In this document: piece after piece, positions 1 through 7,835 of the stretch
Position numbering within the stretch: position 1 is the stretch's first letter
How the letters are laid out: every line of letters begins with the position of its first letter
Assembly (NCBI GenBank): GCA_946623765.1
Contig: CAMORL010000001.1
Location: 1-48,467, forward strand
Origin: an uncultured Clostridia bacterium
Lineage (GTDB): Bacteria > Bacillota_A > Clostridia > Christensenellales > CAG-138
Direction of reading: 5' to 3'
DNA length: 48,467 nucleotides
The notes under the pieces: model-generated
The model's database searches: none
Told to the model about the DNA's origin: nothing
Seen by the model: only the letters and a program-made list of their open reading frames with translations
Made by a program: the position numbers and the translations under genes

Positions 1-49
1 CGACAGCGGCGGACGAGTAGATCGCTTCAAGAAGCGCTACGGTCTGTAA
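1..49 (+). CDS. 3' end of an unidentified gene
   Basis: The only frame that ends sensibly before the hairpin at 75-103 reads DSGGRVDRFKKRYGL and then a TAA stop at 47-49. The tail is short and basic. It is too short to assign to a family. A rho-independent terminator follows 26 bases later, which supports a real gene end here. Confidence 0.5.
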   Translation, partial: DSGGRVDRFKKRYGL

Positions 50-74
50 GAACAATTTTGAACTCCAACAAAAC

Positions 75-103
75 ACGGGATCGCAATACGCGGTCCCGTT
101 TTT
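75..103 (+). terminator. rho-independent terminator of the upstream gene
   Basis: The hairpin has arms ACGGGATCG (75-83) and CGGTCCCGT (91-99) with one T-G wobble, followed by a run of T to 103. It sits directly after the stop codon at 47-49. Confidence 0.8.
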
Positions 104-175
104 GTTATGTTCCATGATCCTTTTACTCCTTCTGTGCTGTCGTCTTTCTTTATGCATGAGCACGGAATCTTCCCG

Positions 176-204
176 TTGCTTTTTCATACAAAAAGGATTA
201 TACT
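176..204 (+). promoter_or_regulatory. SigA-type promoter of the asparaginase gene
   Basis: TTGCTT (176-181), a 17-bp spacer, then TATACT (199-204). Only six bases separate the -10 box from the ATG at 211, so transcription would begin at or next to the start codon. The -35 box is a weak match. Confidence 0.55.
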
Positions 205-210
205 GGAACC

Positions 211-1212
211 ATGAAAAAGATATTATTGATTGGAACGGGCGGCACGATCGCCTCCGAAATGACAGCCGACGGACTTGCACCCAAACTCGGCTCAAATCAG
301 CTTTTGAACTACATTCCGCGCGTCAGCGAGATCTGCGACGTTGAGTGCATGCAGCTCATGAGTGTGGACAGCACGAACATGACGCCGGAAAACTGGCTGA
401 CGATTGCCGGCTGCATCGAATCGTATTATGATTCGTACGACGGCTTTGTGGTCAGTCACGGTACGGACACGATGGCGTATACCGCTGCCGCACTTTCTTA
501 TCTTGTGCGGCGCTCGAAAAAGCCGATCGTGCTGACCGGTGCGCAAAAGCCGATCAGCATGGATGTGACCGATTCGAAACAGAATCTGCTGGACGCGTTT
601 ACCTATGCCTGCGACGACCGTGCCTGCGGGGTTTCGATCGTGTTCAACGGAAGCGTTATACTCGGCACCCGTGCGAAGAAGGTACGCAGCAAGAGTTTCT
701 CCGCATTTGCGAGTATCAATTACCCTGAGCTTGCCGTGCTTCAGGATGGTCGTGTGCTGCACTACATCGATCTCGGTTATCGCGACCGTGCAAAGTTCTC
801 ACACACGCTGAACGGCAGCGTCGGGCTTGTCAAGCTGATTCCCGGTTCGGATGCAGGCATGCTCAATTATGCGCTCGACCGATATGATGCTGTCATTATC
901 GAGAGTTTCGGCGTTGGAGGTCTGCCGGAAGGTACAAACGGCTGTTTCCGCGCAGCGATCGACAAGGGCGTAAAAGCCGGAAAACTGATCGTCATCACCA
1001 CACAAGTGCAAAATGAGGGCAGCAATCTGACCGTCTATCAGGTCGGACACGCCTTGAAGAAGCAGAACATCCTTGAGGCGTATGATATGACAACCGAAAC
1101 CGCGGTCGCAAAGCTCATGTGGATCACAGGTGAAACGTGCGATCCCGACCGCGTACGCGAGCGTTTCTATACCCCTTTGAGCCACGATATCCTCTATACA
1201 GAGGCAGAATGA
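211..1212 (+). CDS. ansA: L-asparaginase, type I
   Basis: Hydrolyses L-asparagine to aspartate and ammonia. The 333-residue length fits the family. The N-terminus carries the TGGTIAS signature, with Thr12 as the expected nucleophile, and the second active-site motif SHGTDTMAYTA lies near residue 83. There is no signal peptide, so a cytoplasmic (type I) enzyme is likely. The start is fixed because the catalytic motif begins only eight residues in. No Shine-Dalgarno sequence precedes the ATG, and the -10 box ends six bases before it, which suggests a leaderless mRNA. The gene ends at its own GAAA-loop terminator and appears monocistronic. Confidence 0.93.
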   Translation: MKKILLIGTGGTIASEMTADGLAPKLGSNQLLNYIPRVSEICDVECMQLMSVDSTNMTPENWLTIAGCIESYYDSYDGFVVSHGTDTMAYTAAALSYLVRRSKKPIVLTGAQKPISMDVTDSKQNLLDAFTYACDDRACGVSIVFNGSVILGTRAKKVRSKSFSAFASINYPELAVLQDGRVLHYIDLGYRDRAKFSHTLNGSVGLVKLIPGSDAGMLNYALDRYDAVIIESFGVGGLPEGTNGCFRAAIDKGVKAGKLIVITTQVQNEGSNLTVYQVGHALKKQNILEAYDMTTETAVAKLMWITGETCDPDRVRERFYTPLSHDILYTEAE

Positions 1213-1222
1213 AAGATTTTCG

Positions 1223-1252
1223 ACCGCTCTGTGAAAACAGGGCGGTTTTTTT
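1223..1252 (+). terminator. terminator of ansA
   Basis: The 10-bp stem ACCGCTCTGT (1223-1232) / ACAGGGCGGT (1237-1246) has one G-U pair and a GAAA loop, followed by seven T. Confidence 0.9.
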
Positions 1253-1254
1253 CA

Positions 1255-1283
1255 TTGACAAAACGCTTGCTTTTTCATAAAAT
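1255..1283 (+). promoter_or_regulatory. SigA-type promoter of alaS
   Basis: TTGACA (1255-1260), a 17-bp spacer, then TAAAAT (1278-1283). The leader to the ATG at 1320 is about 30 nt and holds the ribosome site AAAGGAAA. It is too short for a T-box. Confidence 0.85.
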
Positions 1284-1319
1284 AAAATTTGATCGTATTT
1301 TACGAAAGGAAATAGATTT

Positions 1320-3116
1320 ATGCGTTCATTAACCGCAAAGGAATTGCGAAAGCTTTATCTGGACTTTTTCCGGTCCAAGGGACACGCGGTCATCTCCTCC
1401 GCCTCCCTGATCCCCGAAAACGACCCGACCGTCCTGTTTACGACGGCGGGTATGCATCCGCTCGTGCCGTATCTGATGGGTGAAAAGCACCCCGAAGGAA
1501 AGCGGCTGTGCGACGTGCAGAAATGCGTCCGCACCGGCGACATCGACGAGGTCGGCGATGCTTCCCACTGCACATTCTTTGAGATGCTCGGAAACTGGTC
1601 GCTCGGCGATTATTTCAAGAAGGAGAGCATTGCTTATTCCTGGGAATTCCTGACCGATGAAAAGTGGCTCGGCATTCCGAAGGACAAGCTGTATTTCACC
1701 TGCTTTGAGGGCGACAAGGATGCGCCGCGCGACACCGTTGCGCACGACCGTTGGGTCGAAATGGGCGCAGATCCCTCGCACATCGTGTATCTGCCGAAAA
1801 AGAACAACTGGTGGGGTCCTGCAGGTCAGACCGGACCGTGCGGTCCGGACACCGAGATCTTCTATGATACCGGCGCAGAGCCCTGCGGCCCCGACTGTAA
1901 AGCGGGCTGCGACTGCCATAAGTATCTGGAGATCTGGAACAACGTCTTCATGGAATACAACAAAGTCGCGGACGGCGTCTTTGAACCGCTTGAACAAAAG
2001 AACGTCGATACCGGGATGGGGCTTGACCGTACCGTCGCGACGCTGCAGGGCGTCGAGAGCGTGTTCGATACAGACGCGTTTTCCGGCATCATCGGTCTTA
2101 TCGCAGAGCTTTCCCACAAAGGGTATCACGACGATCCCGAAACGACGCGTGCATTCCGCATCATTGCGGACCATACTCGCTGCGCCGTGTTCATCCTCGG
2201 CGATCAGCGCGGTGTTACGCCGTCGAACGTCGACCAGGGCTATATCCTCCGCCGTCTCATCCGCCGCAGCATCCGCTTCGCGTCGCAGCTCAACATGCCG
2301 CGCTATGCGCTCTGTACGATTGCGGAAAAGATCATCGACCAATACGGCGAAGTCTACAGCGAGCTGATCGACAACCGCGAAAAGATCCTTACCGAACTCC
2401 GCAAAGAGGAGAACCGTTTTGCGGATACGCTGAAGAAAGGCATTAAGGAATTCAACAAGCTGATCGCAAACCTCGACGGACAGGCGATCGACGGTGTTTC
2501 CGCCTTCCATCTCTATGACACCTATGGCTTCCCGATTGAGCTCACCGTTGAGCTCGCCAGGGAAAAGGGCGTTACGGTCGACGAAAAGGGCTTTGCGGCG
2601 GCATTTGAAGAACACCAGAAGAAATCCCAGGCAGGCGCGGAACAGCGTTTTAAGGGCGGTCTGGCAGACAACAGCGAAGCGACTGCTGCGCTCCATTCCG
2701 CAACGCATCTTCTGCAGGCAGCGCTCCGTAAGGTTCTGAACGACGATACCGTCTCTCAGAAGGGCAGCAATATCACCGCGGAACGTCTGCGCTTTGACTT
2801 CAGCTTCGGACGCAAGGTAACCCCCGAAGAGCTCAAAGAGGTCGAGCGCCTTGTCAATGAAGCGATCGCAGCTAAGGTCCCGATTACCTGTGAAGAGATG
2901 ACTGTCGACGAAGCAAAGGCGCAGGGCGCGATCGGTCTCTTTGAGAGCAAGTACGGTGAAAAAGTCAAGGTCTACACGATGGGCAGCTTCTCGAAGGAGA
3001 TCTGCGGCGGTCCGCACGCAAAGAACACCGGTGATCTCGGACGCTTCGAGATTAAGAAAGAAGAAGCATCCTCCAGCGGCGTACGCCGGATCAAAGCTGT
3101 TTTGATTCATGACTGA
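1320..3116 (+). CDS. alaS: alanyl-tRNA synthetase, short form without C-terminal dimerisation region
   Basis: Charges tRNA-Ala in the cytoplasm. It has the class II catalytic core (TTAGMHPLVPYLMG, CVRTGDIDEVG, FFEMLGNWSLGDYFK), the tRNA-recognition region ending in LYDTYGFP, and a complete editing domain. The editing site is shown by HSATH (His459 region) and CGGPH (Cys562/His566 region). The protein ends at GVRRIKAVLIHD, which is where canonical enzymes of about 870 residues continue into the DHHA1 and C-Ala regions. At 598 residues it therefore lacks about 270 residues. Short AlaRS forms are known in some bacterial lineages (family knowledge). The 3' end overlaps the next gene by 8 nt. Confidence 0.95.
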   Translation: MRSLTAKELRKLYLDFFRSKGHAVISSASLIPENDPTVLFTTAGMHPLVPYLMGEKHPEGKRLCDVQKCVRTGDIDEVGDASHCTFFEMLGNWSLGDYFKKESIAYSWEFLTDEKWLGIPKDKLYFTCFEGDKDAPRDTVAHDRWVEMGADPSHIVYLPKKNNWWGPAGQTGPCGPDTEIFYDTGAEPCGPDCKAGCDCHKYLEIWNNVFMEYNKVADGVFEPLEQKNVDTGMGLDRTVATLQGVESVFDTDAFSGIIGLIAELSHKGYHDDPETTRAFRIIADHTRCAVFILGDQRGVTPSNVDQGYILRRLIRRSIRFASQLNMPRYALCTIAEKIIDQYGEVYSELIDNREKILTELRKEENRFADTLKKGIKEFNKLIANLDGQAIDGVSAFHLYDTYGFPIELTVELAREKGVTVDEKGFAAAFEEHQKKSQAGAEQRFKGGLADNSEATAALHSATHLLQAALRKVLNDDTVSQKGSNITAERLRFDFSFGRKVTPEELKEVERLVNEAIAAKVPITCEEMTVDEAKAQGAIGLFESKYGEKVKVYTMGSFSKEICGGPHAKNTGDLGRFEIKKEEASSSGVRRIKAVLIHD

Positions 3117-3846
3117 TTGGCTGAAATACGAATGGGAATGGAATGGTCGGGAAGCGGTTTTTCAGGTTGATCTGCAATACTGGGAACTGCTTCCCACTTT
3201 GGCATATTCCCAGCTCGTGTTTGTCAGCATCGCGTCAATCAATCCCGAAGCTGCTGCGTTTACCCGTGCAGAGGAACGTCATGCGAATGCGCTGCAGCAC
3301 CGCCTTGCCCAGCAGATCGGGGACGTTGCGATCTTTGTCGGCGGTATCGGCATGAAGGATCTGATCCAGTATTATTTCTATACCTCCGACGATTCGCTGA
3401 TTCATCGCGTCTCCGCCATCTGCCGTGCCGAATCTAAGCTGCGCGTGACCTGCGGACATGTCATTGAGCCGCATTATGCGACCTATTACCGGCTTTTGTT
3501 CCCTGACGATGCGAAGCTGCAATCCGTTGAAAACGCCGCTTATATCAAGTCCGTACAGCGCAGAGACGGCGACTTGAATCTTGTGCGCCGCATTCATCTG
3601 ACCATGGCGTTTGTATCGGAGGAGGCATGCGACGCTTTTGTTTCGGAAGTGCCGCATCTCGGGTTTACAATCGGCAGCCGTGAAAGCGTCGGCAATACGA
3701 CGCATCCGTATCGAATCGAACTGAACGGCTTTTCCACGATGAAGCTCGCGGATCTGAACCGCTGCACAGCGCGCGCCATCAACGGCGCACTCCCCTACGG
3801 CGGTGTTCTGGATCATCTGAACGCGGAATTCATCAACCGGCATTGA
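3109..3846 (+). CDS. DUF695 / RraB-like two-domain protein
   Basis: A soluble 245-residue protein. The N-terminal half (about 1-135) resembles DUF695: a W.Y.W opening, conserved acidic residues and a FYT-like segment. The C-terminal half (about 140-245) resembles the RraB regulator-of-RNase-E fold, with RRIHLTMAFVSEEACDAFV, GFTIG and a terminal YGGVLDHL in the place of the usual gGeYDGW. Such fusions occur in Firmicutes, but their role is unknown. The ATG lies inside alaS (ATGACTGA), so translation is probably coupled to alaS. The assignment rests on remembered motif patterns and is moderate. Confidence 0.7.
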   Translation: MTDWLKYEWEWNGREAVFQVDLQYWELLPTLAYSQLVFVSIASINPEAAAFTRAEERHANALQHRLAQQIGDVAIFVGGIGMKDLIQYYFYTSDDSLIHRVSAICRAESKLRVTCGHVIEPHYATYYRLLFPDDAKLQSVENAAYIKSVQRRDGDLNLVRRIHLTMAFVSEEACDAFVSEVPHLGFTIGSRESVGNTTHPYRIELNGFSTMKLADLNRCTARAINGALPYGGVLDHLNAEFINRH

Positions 3847-3862
3847 ATAAGCAGACATGCAA

Positions 3863-3886
3863 AAAAGCAGGCGAATCGCCTGCTTT
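3863..3886. terminator. bidirectional terminator
   Basis: A 12-bp perfect palindromic stem, AAAAGCAGGCGA / TCGCCTGCTTTT, lies between the convergent genes ending at 3846 (+) and 3901 (-). It gives T-rich 3' ends in both directions. Confidence 0.85.
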
Positions 3887-3900
3887 TCGTTTGGGGCTCC

Positions 3901-4728
3901 TTAACCGAGCGGATCTACATAATGCGTCAACTCTACATATTCAGACTTTGAGTTGTAATAGCTTCCCATCAACCTGCCGATTCGGACGCCGTCGCATCCG
4001 CCGCTGCGGGATTCCATGACGACCGGAATCCCGTCAATTTCTCCGACGTAAAGCGAAAGGTGGTTGGCTTTTTGGGTAACCTGATTAACATAGATCAAAA
4101 CGCTTCCGGGCTTCCAGTCCTTCCATGAAAACTCGTCCGTTTCATGAAGCTGTTCCGGATGATTTGTCTTAAACCAGTTCAGCGTGCCGTCGCTGCTGCT
4201 CCTGGGATACTTCGTTTTCGGAATGTTGGCAAGCTCAAACGCCTTTTTCAAGAAAGCACTGCAATCCAGCTTTCCGTCGGTCTCTTTTCCGTAAGGCGTT
4301 CCGATAAACGTTGCAGCTGCATAGAATACGCTCTTTACGTCTTCGTTGGAGATTGATTGCATAAACCGGGTTGACCACTCCAGTATATCGGCATTATCCA
4401 ACATAGACTGTTTTTGCAGAAGCTTGAGCAATTCCGTGTCCGTTTCAACTTGATTGATCGTTTCCAGCTTTGCAATATGCCGAAGAATCGCAGCAGCGTC
4501 TCCCGCATCGACGGAGCCGTTCATATCAACATCGCCGCGCATTCTGCCGCGCGTTTTCATTCTGTTATCCAATCCCACCACATAGCGCAGAATAAGCGAT
4601 GCATCGGAAACCGAGATATTGCCGTCTCCGTTTACATCCCCGTATTGTTCTCCGTCGGCGACAGAATAGGCAAAGCATGTCGCGAACATGCATACGCACA
4701 GAATAAATGCAAGAATCCGTTTCTTCAT
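3901..4728 (-). CDS. secreted dockerin-domain protein with NlpC/P60-like C-terminal domain
   Basis: A 275-residue exported protein. A signal peptide at residues 1-26 (KKR then a hydrophobic stretch, cleavage near AYS-VA) is followed at once by a type I dockerin at about 29-88. The dockerin has two calcium-binding repeats, GDVNGDGNISVSDASLILRYV and GDVDMNGSVDAGDAAAILRHI. The C-terminal half looks like an NlpC/P60-type papain fold: Cys156 in GKLDCSAFLKKAF and His223 in ANHLSLYVGE. It may cleave peptidoglycan peptides while anchored to a cohesin. The start at 4728 has GGAGA eight bases upstream; a longer reading from 4746 would put charged residues before the signal peptide. N-terminal dockerins are less common than C-terminal ones. 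Confidence 0.82.
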   Translation of the reverse strand: MKKRILAFILCVCMFATCFAYSVADGEQYGDVNGDGNISVSDASLILRYVVGLDNRMKTRGRMRGDVDMNGSVDAGDAAAILRHIAKLETINQVETDTELLKLLQKQSMLDNADILEWSTRFMQSISNEDVKSVFYAAATFIGTPYGKETDGKLDCSAFLKKAFELANIPKTKYPRSSSDGTLNWFKTNHPEQLHETDEFSWKDWKPGSVLIYVNQVTQKANHLSLYVGEIDGIPVVMESRSGGCDGVRIGRLMGSYYNSKSEYVELTHYVDPLG

Positions 4729-4763
4729 AATGTCTCCGTCAAACACAAATACATATTATTGAT

Positions 4764-4792
4764 ATTATACCTCTTCCCTCTCTTTTTCGCAA
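4764..4792 (-). promoter_or_regulatory. SigA-type promoter of the dockerin gene
   Basis: On the minus strand, TTGCGA (4792-4787), a 17-bp spacer, and TATAAT (4769-4764), about 36 nt before the start at 4728. Confidence 0.8.
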
Positions 4793-4831
4793 TATCTGTT
4801 TCAAGAAAAACGGCAGATACCGGAACAAATC

Positions 4832-5743
4832 TTATAGATTCGCCGCTATCTTTGCTGCAAGGCGTACGTTGTTGTACACCAGCTGAATGTTCGCATCAAG
4901 GCTCGATCCTTCGGTGATATCCTTGATCTTTGCAAGCAGGAACGGCGTCGTTTCCTTGCCCTTAATCCCCTGTTCTTTTGCTTCCTCGATCGCCTCGTCG
5001 ATAGCCTTGTTGATCACATCGGCGTCCATTGAGTATTCTTCCGGAATCGGATTTACAACAAGCATTCCACCGGGATAACCGAGATCCTTCGATGCGCGGA
5101 TTGCGTCTGCAATCTCCTTCGGATCATCCGATCTCCAAGGAACGCTGATTCCGCTCTTTCTTGTATAGAAAGCTGGAAGCTCGTCCGTTCCGAATCCGAT
5201 CACCGGAACCCCCTTCGTTTCCAGGTATTCCATGGTCAGGTTCAGATCGAGAATGCTCTTTGCTCCGGCACAAACGACGCAGACGGGCGTCTCGGCAAGT
5301 TCTTCCAAATCCGCCGAAATGTCCATCGTCGTTTCCGCTCCGCGGTGCACGCCGCCGATTCCGCCGGTGGCAAACACACGGATTCCTGCTGCAGCCGCAA
5401 CGATCATTGTTGCCGCAACGGTGGTCGCACCGTCCATCCCTTTTGCCGCCAGCATCGGAAGATCTCTGCGGCTTGCCTTTGTAACCTTGTGCCCTTCCCT
5501 CCCGAGATAGTCGATCTGCTCGTCCGTAAGCCCTGCACAAAGCTTTCCTCCGATCACGGCGCAGGTTGCCGGAACCGCACCGTTTTCGCGGCAGATACGC
5601 TGACAGTTCAATGCGGTCTCCACATTTTGCGGATACGGCATGCCGTGTGAGATGATCGTGCTTTCCATCGCAACGATTGGAAGTCCCTTTTTGATTGCAT
5701 CCTCTACTTCAGGTGATACCAACAGTCTGTTTTTGTTTTCCAT
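4832..5743 (-). CDS. psuG: pseudouridine-5'-phosphate glycosidase
   Basis: Reversibly splits pseudouridine 5'-phosphate into uracil and ribose 5-phosphate. At 303 residues it has the usual family length and co-linear family motifs: AMESTIISHGMPYPQN near the N-terminus, VTKASRRDLP, GATTVAATM, FATGGIGGVHRG, DISADLEEL and VVNPIPEE. The start has AAAGGAG six bases upstream. No pseudouridine kinase (psuK) lies next to it. The malQ gene is divergent, and the two promoters overlap. Confidence 0.95.
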   Translation of the reverse strand: MENKNRLLVSPEVEDAIKKGLPIVAMESTIISHGMPYPQNVETALNCQRICRENGAVPATCAVIGGKLCAGLTDEQIDYLGREGHKVTKASRRDLPMLAAKGMDGATTVAATMIVAAAAGIRVFATGGIGGVHRGAETTMDISADLEELAETPVCVVCAGAKSILDLNLTMEYLETKGVPVIGFGTDELPAFYTRKSGISVPWRSDDPKEIADAIRASKDLGYPGGMLVVNPIPEEYSMDADVINKAIDEAIEEAKEQGIKGKETTPFLLAKIKDITEGSSLDANIQLVYNNVRLAAKIAANL

Positions 5744-5799
5744 AATACTCCTTTTGCGCGAATCGATTTATTTTCACGCGTATACGAATGATTTCTGTC

Positions 5800-5827
5800 T
5801 TGTATTATAGCATAAATGTGATAAAAT
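5800..5827 (+). promoter_or_regulatory. SigA-type promoter of malQ
   Basis: TTGTAT (5800-5805), a 16-bp spacer, then TAAAAT (5822-5827). The -35 box overlaps the -10 box of the opposing psuG promoter. Confidence 0.6.
5804..5809 (-). promoter_or_regulatory. -10 box of the psuG promoter
   Basis: A perfect TATAAT on the minus strand (5809-5804), about 60 nt before psuG. The matching -35 (TTTATA at 17 bp) is poor. It overlaps the malQ -35 box, so the two divergent promoters cannot be occupied at the same time. Confidence 0.55.
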
Positions 5828-5868
5828 ATAAACATAAATTTCCTAATTTCAGAAAGAAGGATTCCATC

Positions 5869-7335
5869 ATGAAACGTGCCTGCGGTATTCTCATGCATAT
5901 CAGCTCGCTTCCGGGTCGGTTCGGTATCGGTACGCTCGGAAAAGAAGCGTATGCTTTCGTAGATTATCTGAAATCAGCCGGTCAAACCTACTGGCAGATG
6001 CTGCCCGTAAACCCGACCGGTTATGCCGACTCCCCGTATCAAAGCAGCTCCACTTATGCCGGGAATCCGTATCTGATCGATCTCGAAACTCTGATCGCGG
6101 AAGGGCTGTTAACCGAAGAGGAATGTGCGCTCGATTGGGGCGACGATCCGACGCGCGTCGATTACGGCAAGCTGTGGGAGAATCGCTATACCGTTCTGCG
6201 CAAAGCTTTTCAGCGTTTCAATCGCAGCGAGATGTCCGAATTCGTCCGGGAAAACGCCTGGTGGCTCGACACGTATGCGTTGTTCTGTGCCGTCAAGACG
6301 CATTTCAACAACACCGCATGGTATACATGGCCCGATCCCGACATACAGGATCGCAAGCCCGAAGCGATCGAACGATATACCGAGCTTCTGAAGGAAGACA
6401 TTGCCTTTCAGTCCTTTATACAGTATGAGTTTGACAAGCAATGGAAGCCTTTGCACGCCTATGCTTCGGAACGCGGAATCAAACTGATCGGCGACATTCC
6501 GATCTATGTTCCGCACGACAGCGCGGATGTATGGGCGGAGCCGGATCTGTTTCTGATGGACGAGCGTCACAACCCGACGCTGGTTGCCGGTGTGCCGCCG
6601 GATTACTTCTCCGAACTCGGTCAGCTTTGGGGCAACCCGATCTATGATTGGGCAAGACACGAAGCTGACGGTTTCAGATGGTGGCGTCGTCGTGTGCAGG
6701 CCGTCGCGGAGCGTTTCGACGTGATTCGTATCGATCATTTCCGCGGTCTGGAGAGCTACTGGGGTGTTCCGTTCGGTTCGGCGGATGCACGTCCCGGCGC
6801 ATGGTATCCCGGTCCCGGCATGAAGCTCGTCCGTGCCGTCAAAGAGGCATGCCCCGGTCTTCCGATCATTGCCGAAGATCTCGGCTATCTGACCCCGGAA
6901 GTCAAAAAACTGCTGTCCGATTCCGGATTTCCCGGCATGCGCGTCATGCAGTTCGGTTTTGATCCGTGCGGCAATTCCCGCGAGCTTCCGCACAATTATC
7001 CCGTACACTGCATTGCCTATACCGGCACGCACGACAACACACCGATTATGGGATGGGTCGATACCGCTCCTGCGGAATGCGTCGCCTTTGCGGTCGATTA
7101 TCTTGGGCTCAACGAACGCGAGGGCATGCCGTTCGGATTTGCGCGCGGCGTTCTGAATTCCGTTGCAGAGCTTGCAATTCTGCAGATGCAGGATTATCTC
7201 GGGTTGGGCGACGATTGCCGCATGAACAATCCGAGCTCAACCGGATGCTGGCGCTGGCGTTCCGAAAAGAAGGATTTCACGCCGGAACTTGCAAGCCGAA
7301 TGCTTTATTACGCAAGGATGTCCGCACGTATCTGA
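5869..7335 (+). CDS. malQ: 4-alpha-glucanotransferase (amylomaltase, GH77)
   Basis: Transfers alpha-1,4-glucan segments between maltodextrins in the cytoplasm. The 488 residues contain all GH77 landmarks: HISSLPGRFGIGTLG at the N-terminus, PTGYADSPYQSSSTYAGNPYLIDL, the nucleophile Asp289 in RIDHFRG, the acid/base Glu336 in AEDLG, and Asp389 in GTHDN. The start has AGAAAGAAGGA just upstream; an upstream in-frame extension to 5788 lies within the promoter and is not believed. No other glycogen or maltose genes are adjacent. Confidence 0.95.
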   Translation: MKRACGILMHISSLPGRFGIGTLGKEAYAFVDYLKSAGQTYWQMLPVNPTGYADSPYQSSSTYAGNPYLIDLETLIAEGLLTEEECALDWGDDPTRVDYGKLWENRYTVLRKAFQRFNRSEMSEFVRENAWWLDTYALFCAVKTHFNNTAWYTWPDPDIQDRKPEAIERYTELLKEDIAFQSFIQYEFDKQWKPLHAYASERGIKLIGDIPIYVPHDSADVWAEPDLFLMDERHNPTLVAGVPPDYFSELGQLWGNPIYDWARHEADGFRWWRRRVQAVAERFDVIRIDHFRGLESYWGVPFGSADARPGAWYPGPGMKLVRAVKEACPGLPIIAEDLGYLTPEVKKLLSDSGFPGMRVMQFGFDPCGNSRELPHNYPVHCIAYTGTHDNTPIMGWVDTAPAECVAFAVDYLGLNEREGMPFGFARGVLNSVAELAILQMQDYLGLGDDCRMNNPSSTGCWRWRSEKKDFTPELASRMLYYARMSARI

Positions 7336-7348
7336 TTCAGTGACGAGA

Positions 7349-7385
7349 AACCGGATCCCGCAGCAAAGGGGATCCGGTTCTTTTT
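7349..7385 (+). terminator. terminator of malQ
   Basis: An 11-bp perfect stem, AACCGGATCCC (7349-7359) / GGGATCCGGTT (7369-7379), is followed by CTTTTT. It also sits at the 3' end of the opposing gene. Confidence 0.92.
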
Positions 7386-7776
7386 ATGCCTGTTTGCGTC
7401 TCAAAAATACAGCGCTCGATGCGCAGCCGACGGCAAAGCACAGCAGCAGATCGGCAAGCAGATTCCAGTTCAAGCGGAAAGAGCCGAGATAGACTGACAT
7501 CAGCGCAACGGACAGTGCCAGACATATGACGGCTGCAAATCCGCCGAAGAACCACGGTGCGCGTTCTCTTCCGATGCCGGTCACAATGCCCGCAGCAAGC
7601 GCAGACAGGATTTTTATAATGATATTGCCGATCGGAATTGCGGTTTCCGATACCCATCCGAGATAAATCGTCGCTGTCAGGATCAGCACCGAAACGATCA
7701 GAACAGCCGCTCCCGAGGCTGCGCCGCGAATCAGCGGTTTCCATATGGTTTGATTCCGTCTTTTATGCTTGTTCAA
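7384..7776 (-). CDS. TIGR04086 family membrane protein
   Basis: A 130-residue integral membrane protein with four predicted hydrophobic helices (about 15-38, 46-66, 70-93 and 100-120). The pattern resembles the TIGR04086/YrzE family of Firmicutes, which often lies close to yajC, as here. Function is unknown. I prefer the TTG start at 7776 because the strong site AAGGGGGTG lies six bases upstream. The GTG at 7785 is part of that site. Confidence 0.72.
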   Translation of the reverse strand: MNKHKRRNQTIWKPLIRGAASGAAVLIVSVLILTATIYLGWVSETAIPIGNIIIKILSALAAGIVTGIGRERAPWFFGGFAAVICLALSVALMSVYLGSFRLNWNLLADLLLCFAVGCASSAVFLRRKQA

Positions 7777-7835
7777 GGTCTGCACCCCCTTTGCTGCATT
7801 CTATGCAGATCCCGGGGCGAAGAGTACGATTTATA

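Noticed and set aside
1255..1320. Possible T-box leader before alaS
   Set aside because: The leader is about 30 nt, with no room for the specifier hairpin and no antiterminator.
1329..3110. Long open frame (593 codons) on the minus strand opposite alaS
   Set aside because: It is a shadow of alaS: the real gene has clear family motifs over its full length, and the opposite frame has none and no ribosome site.
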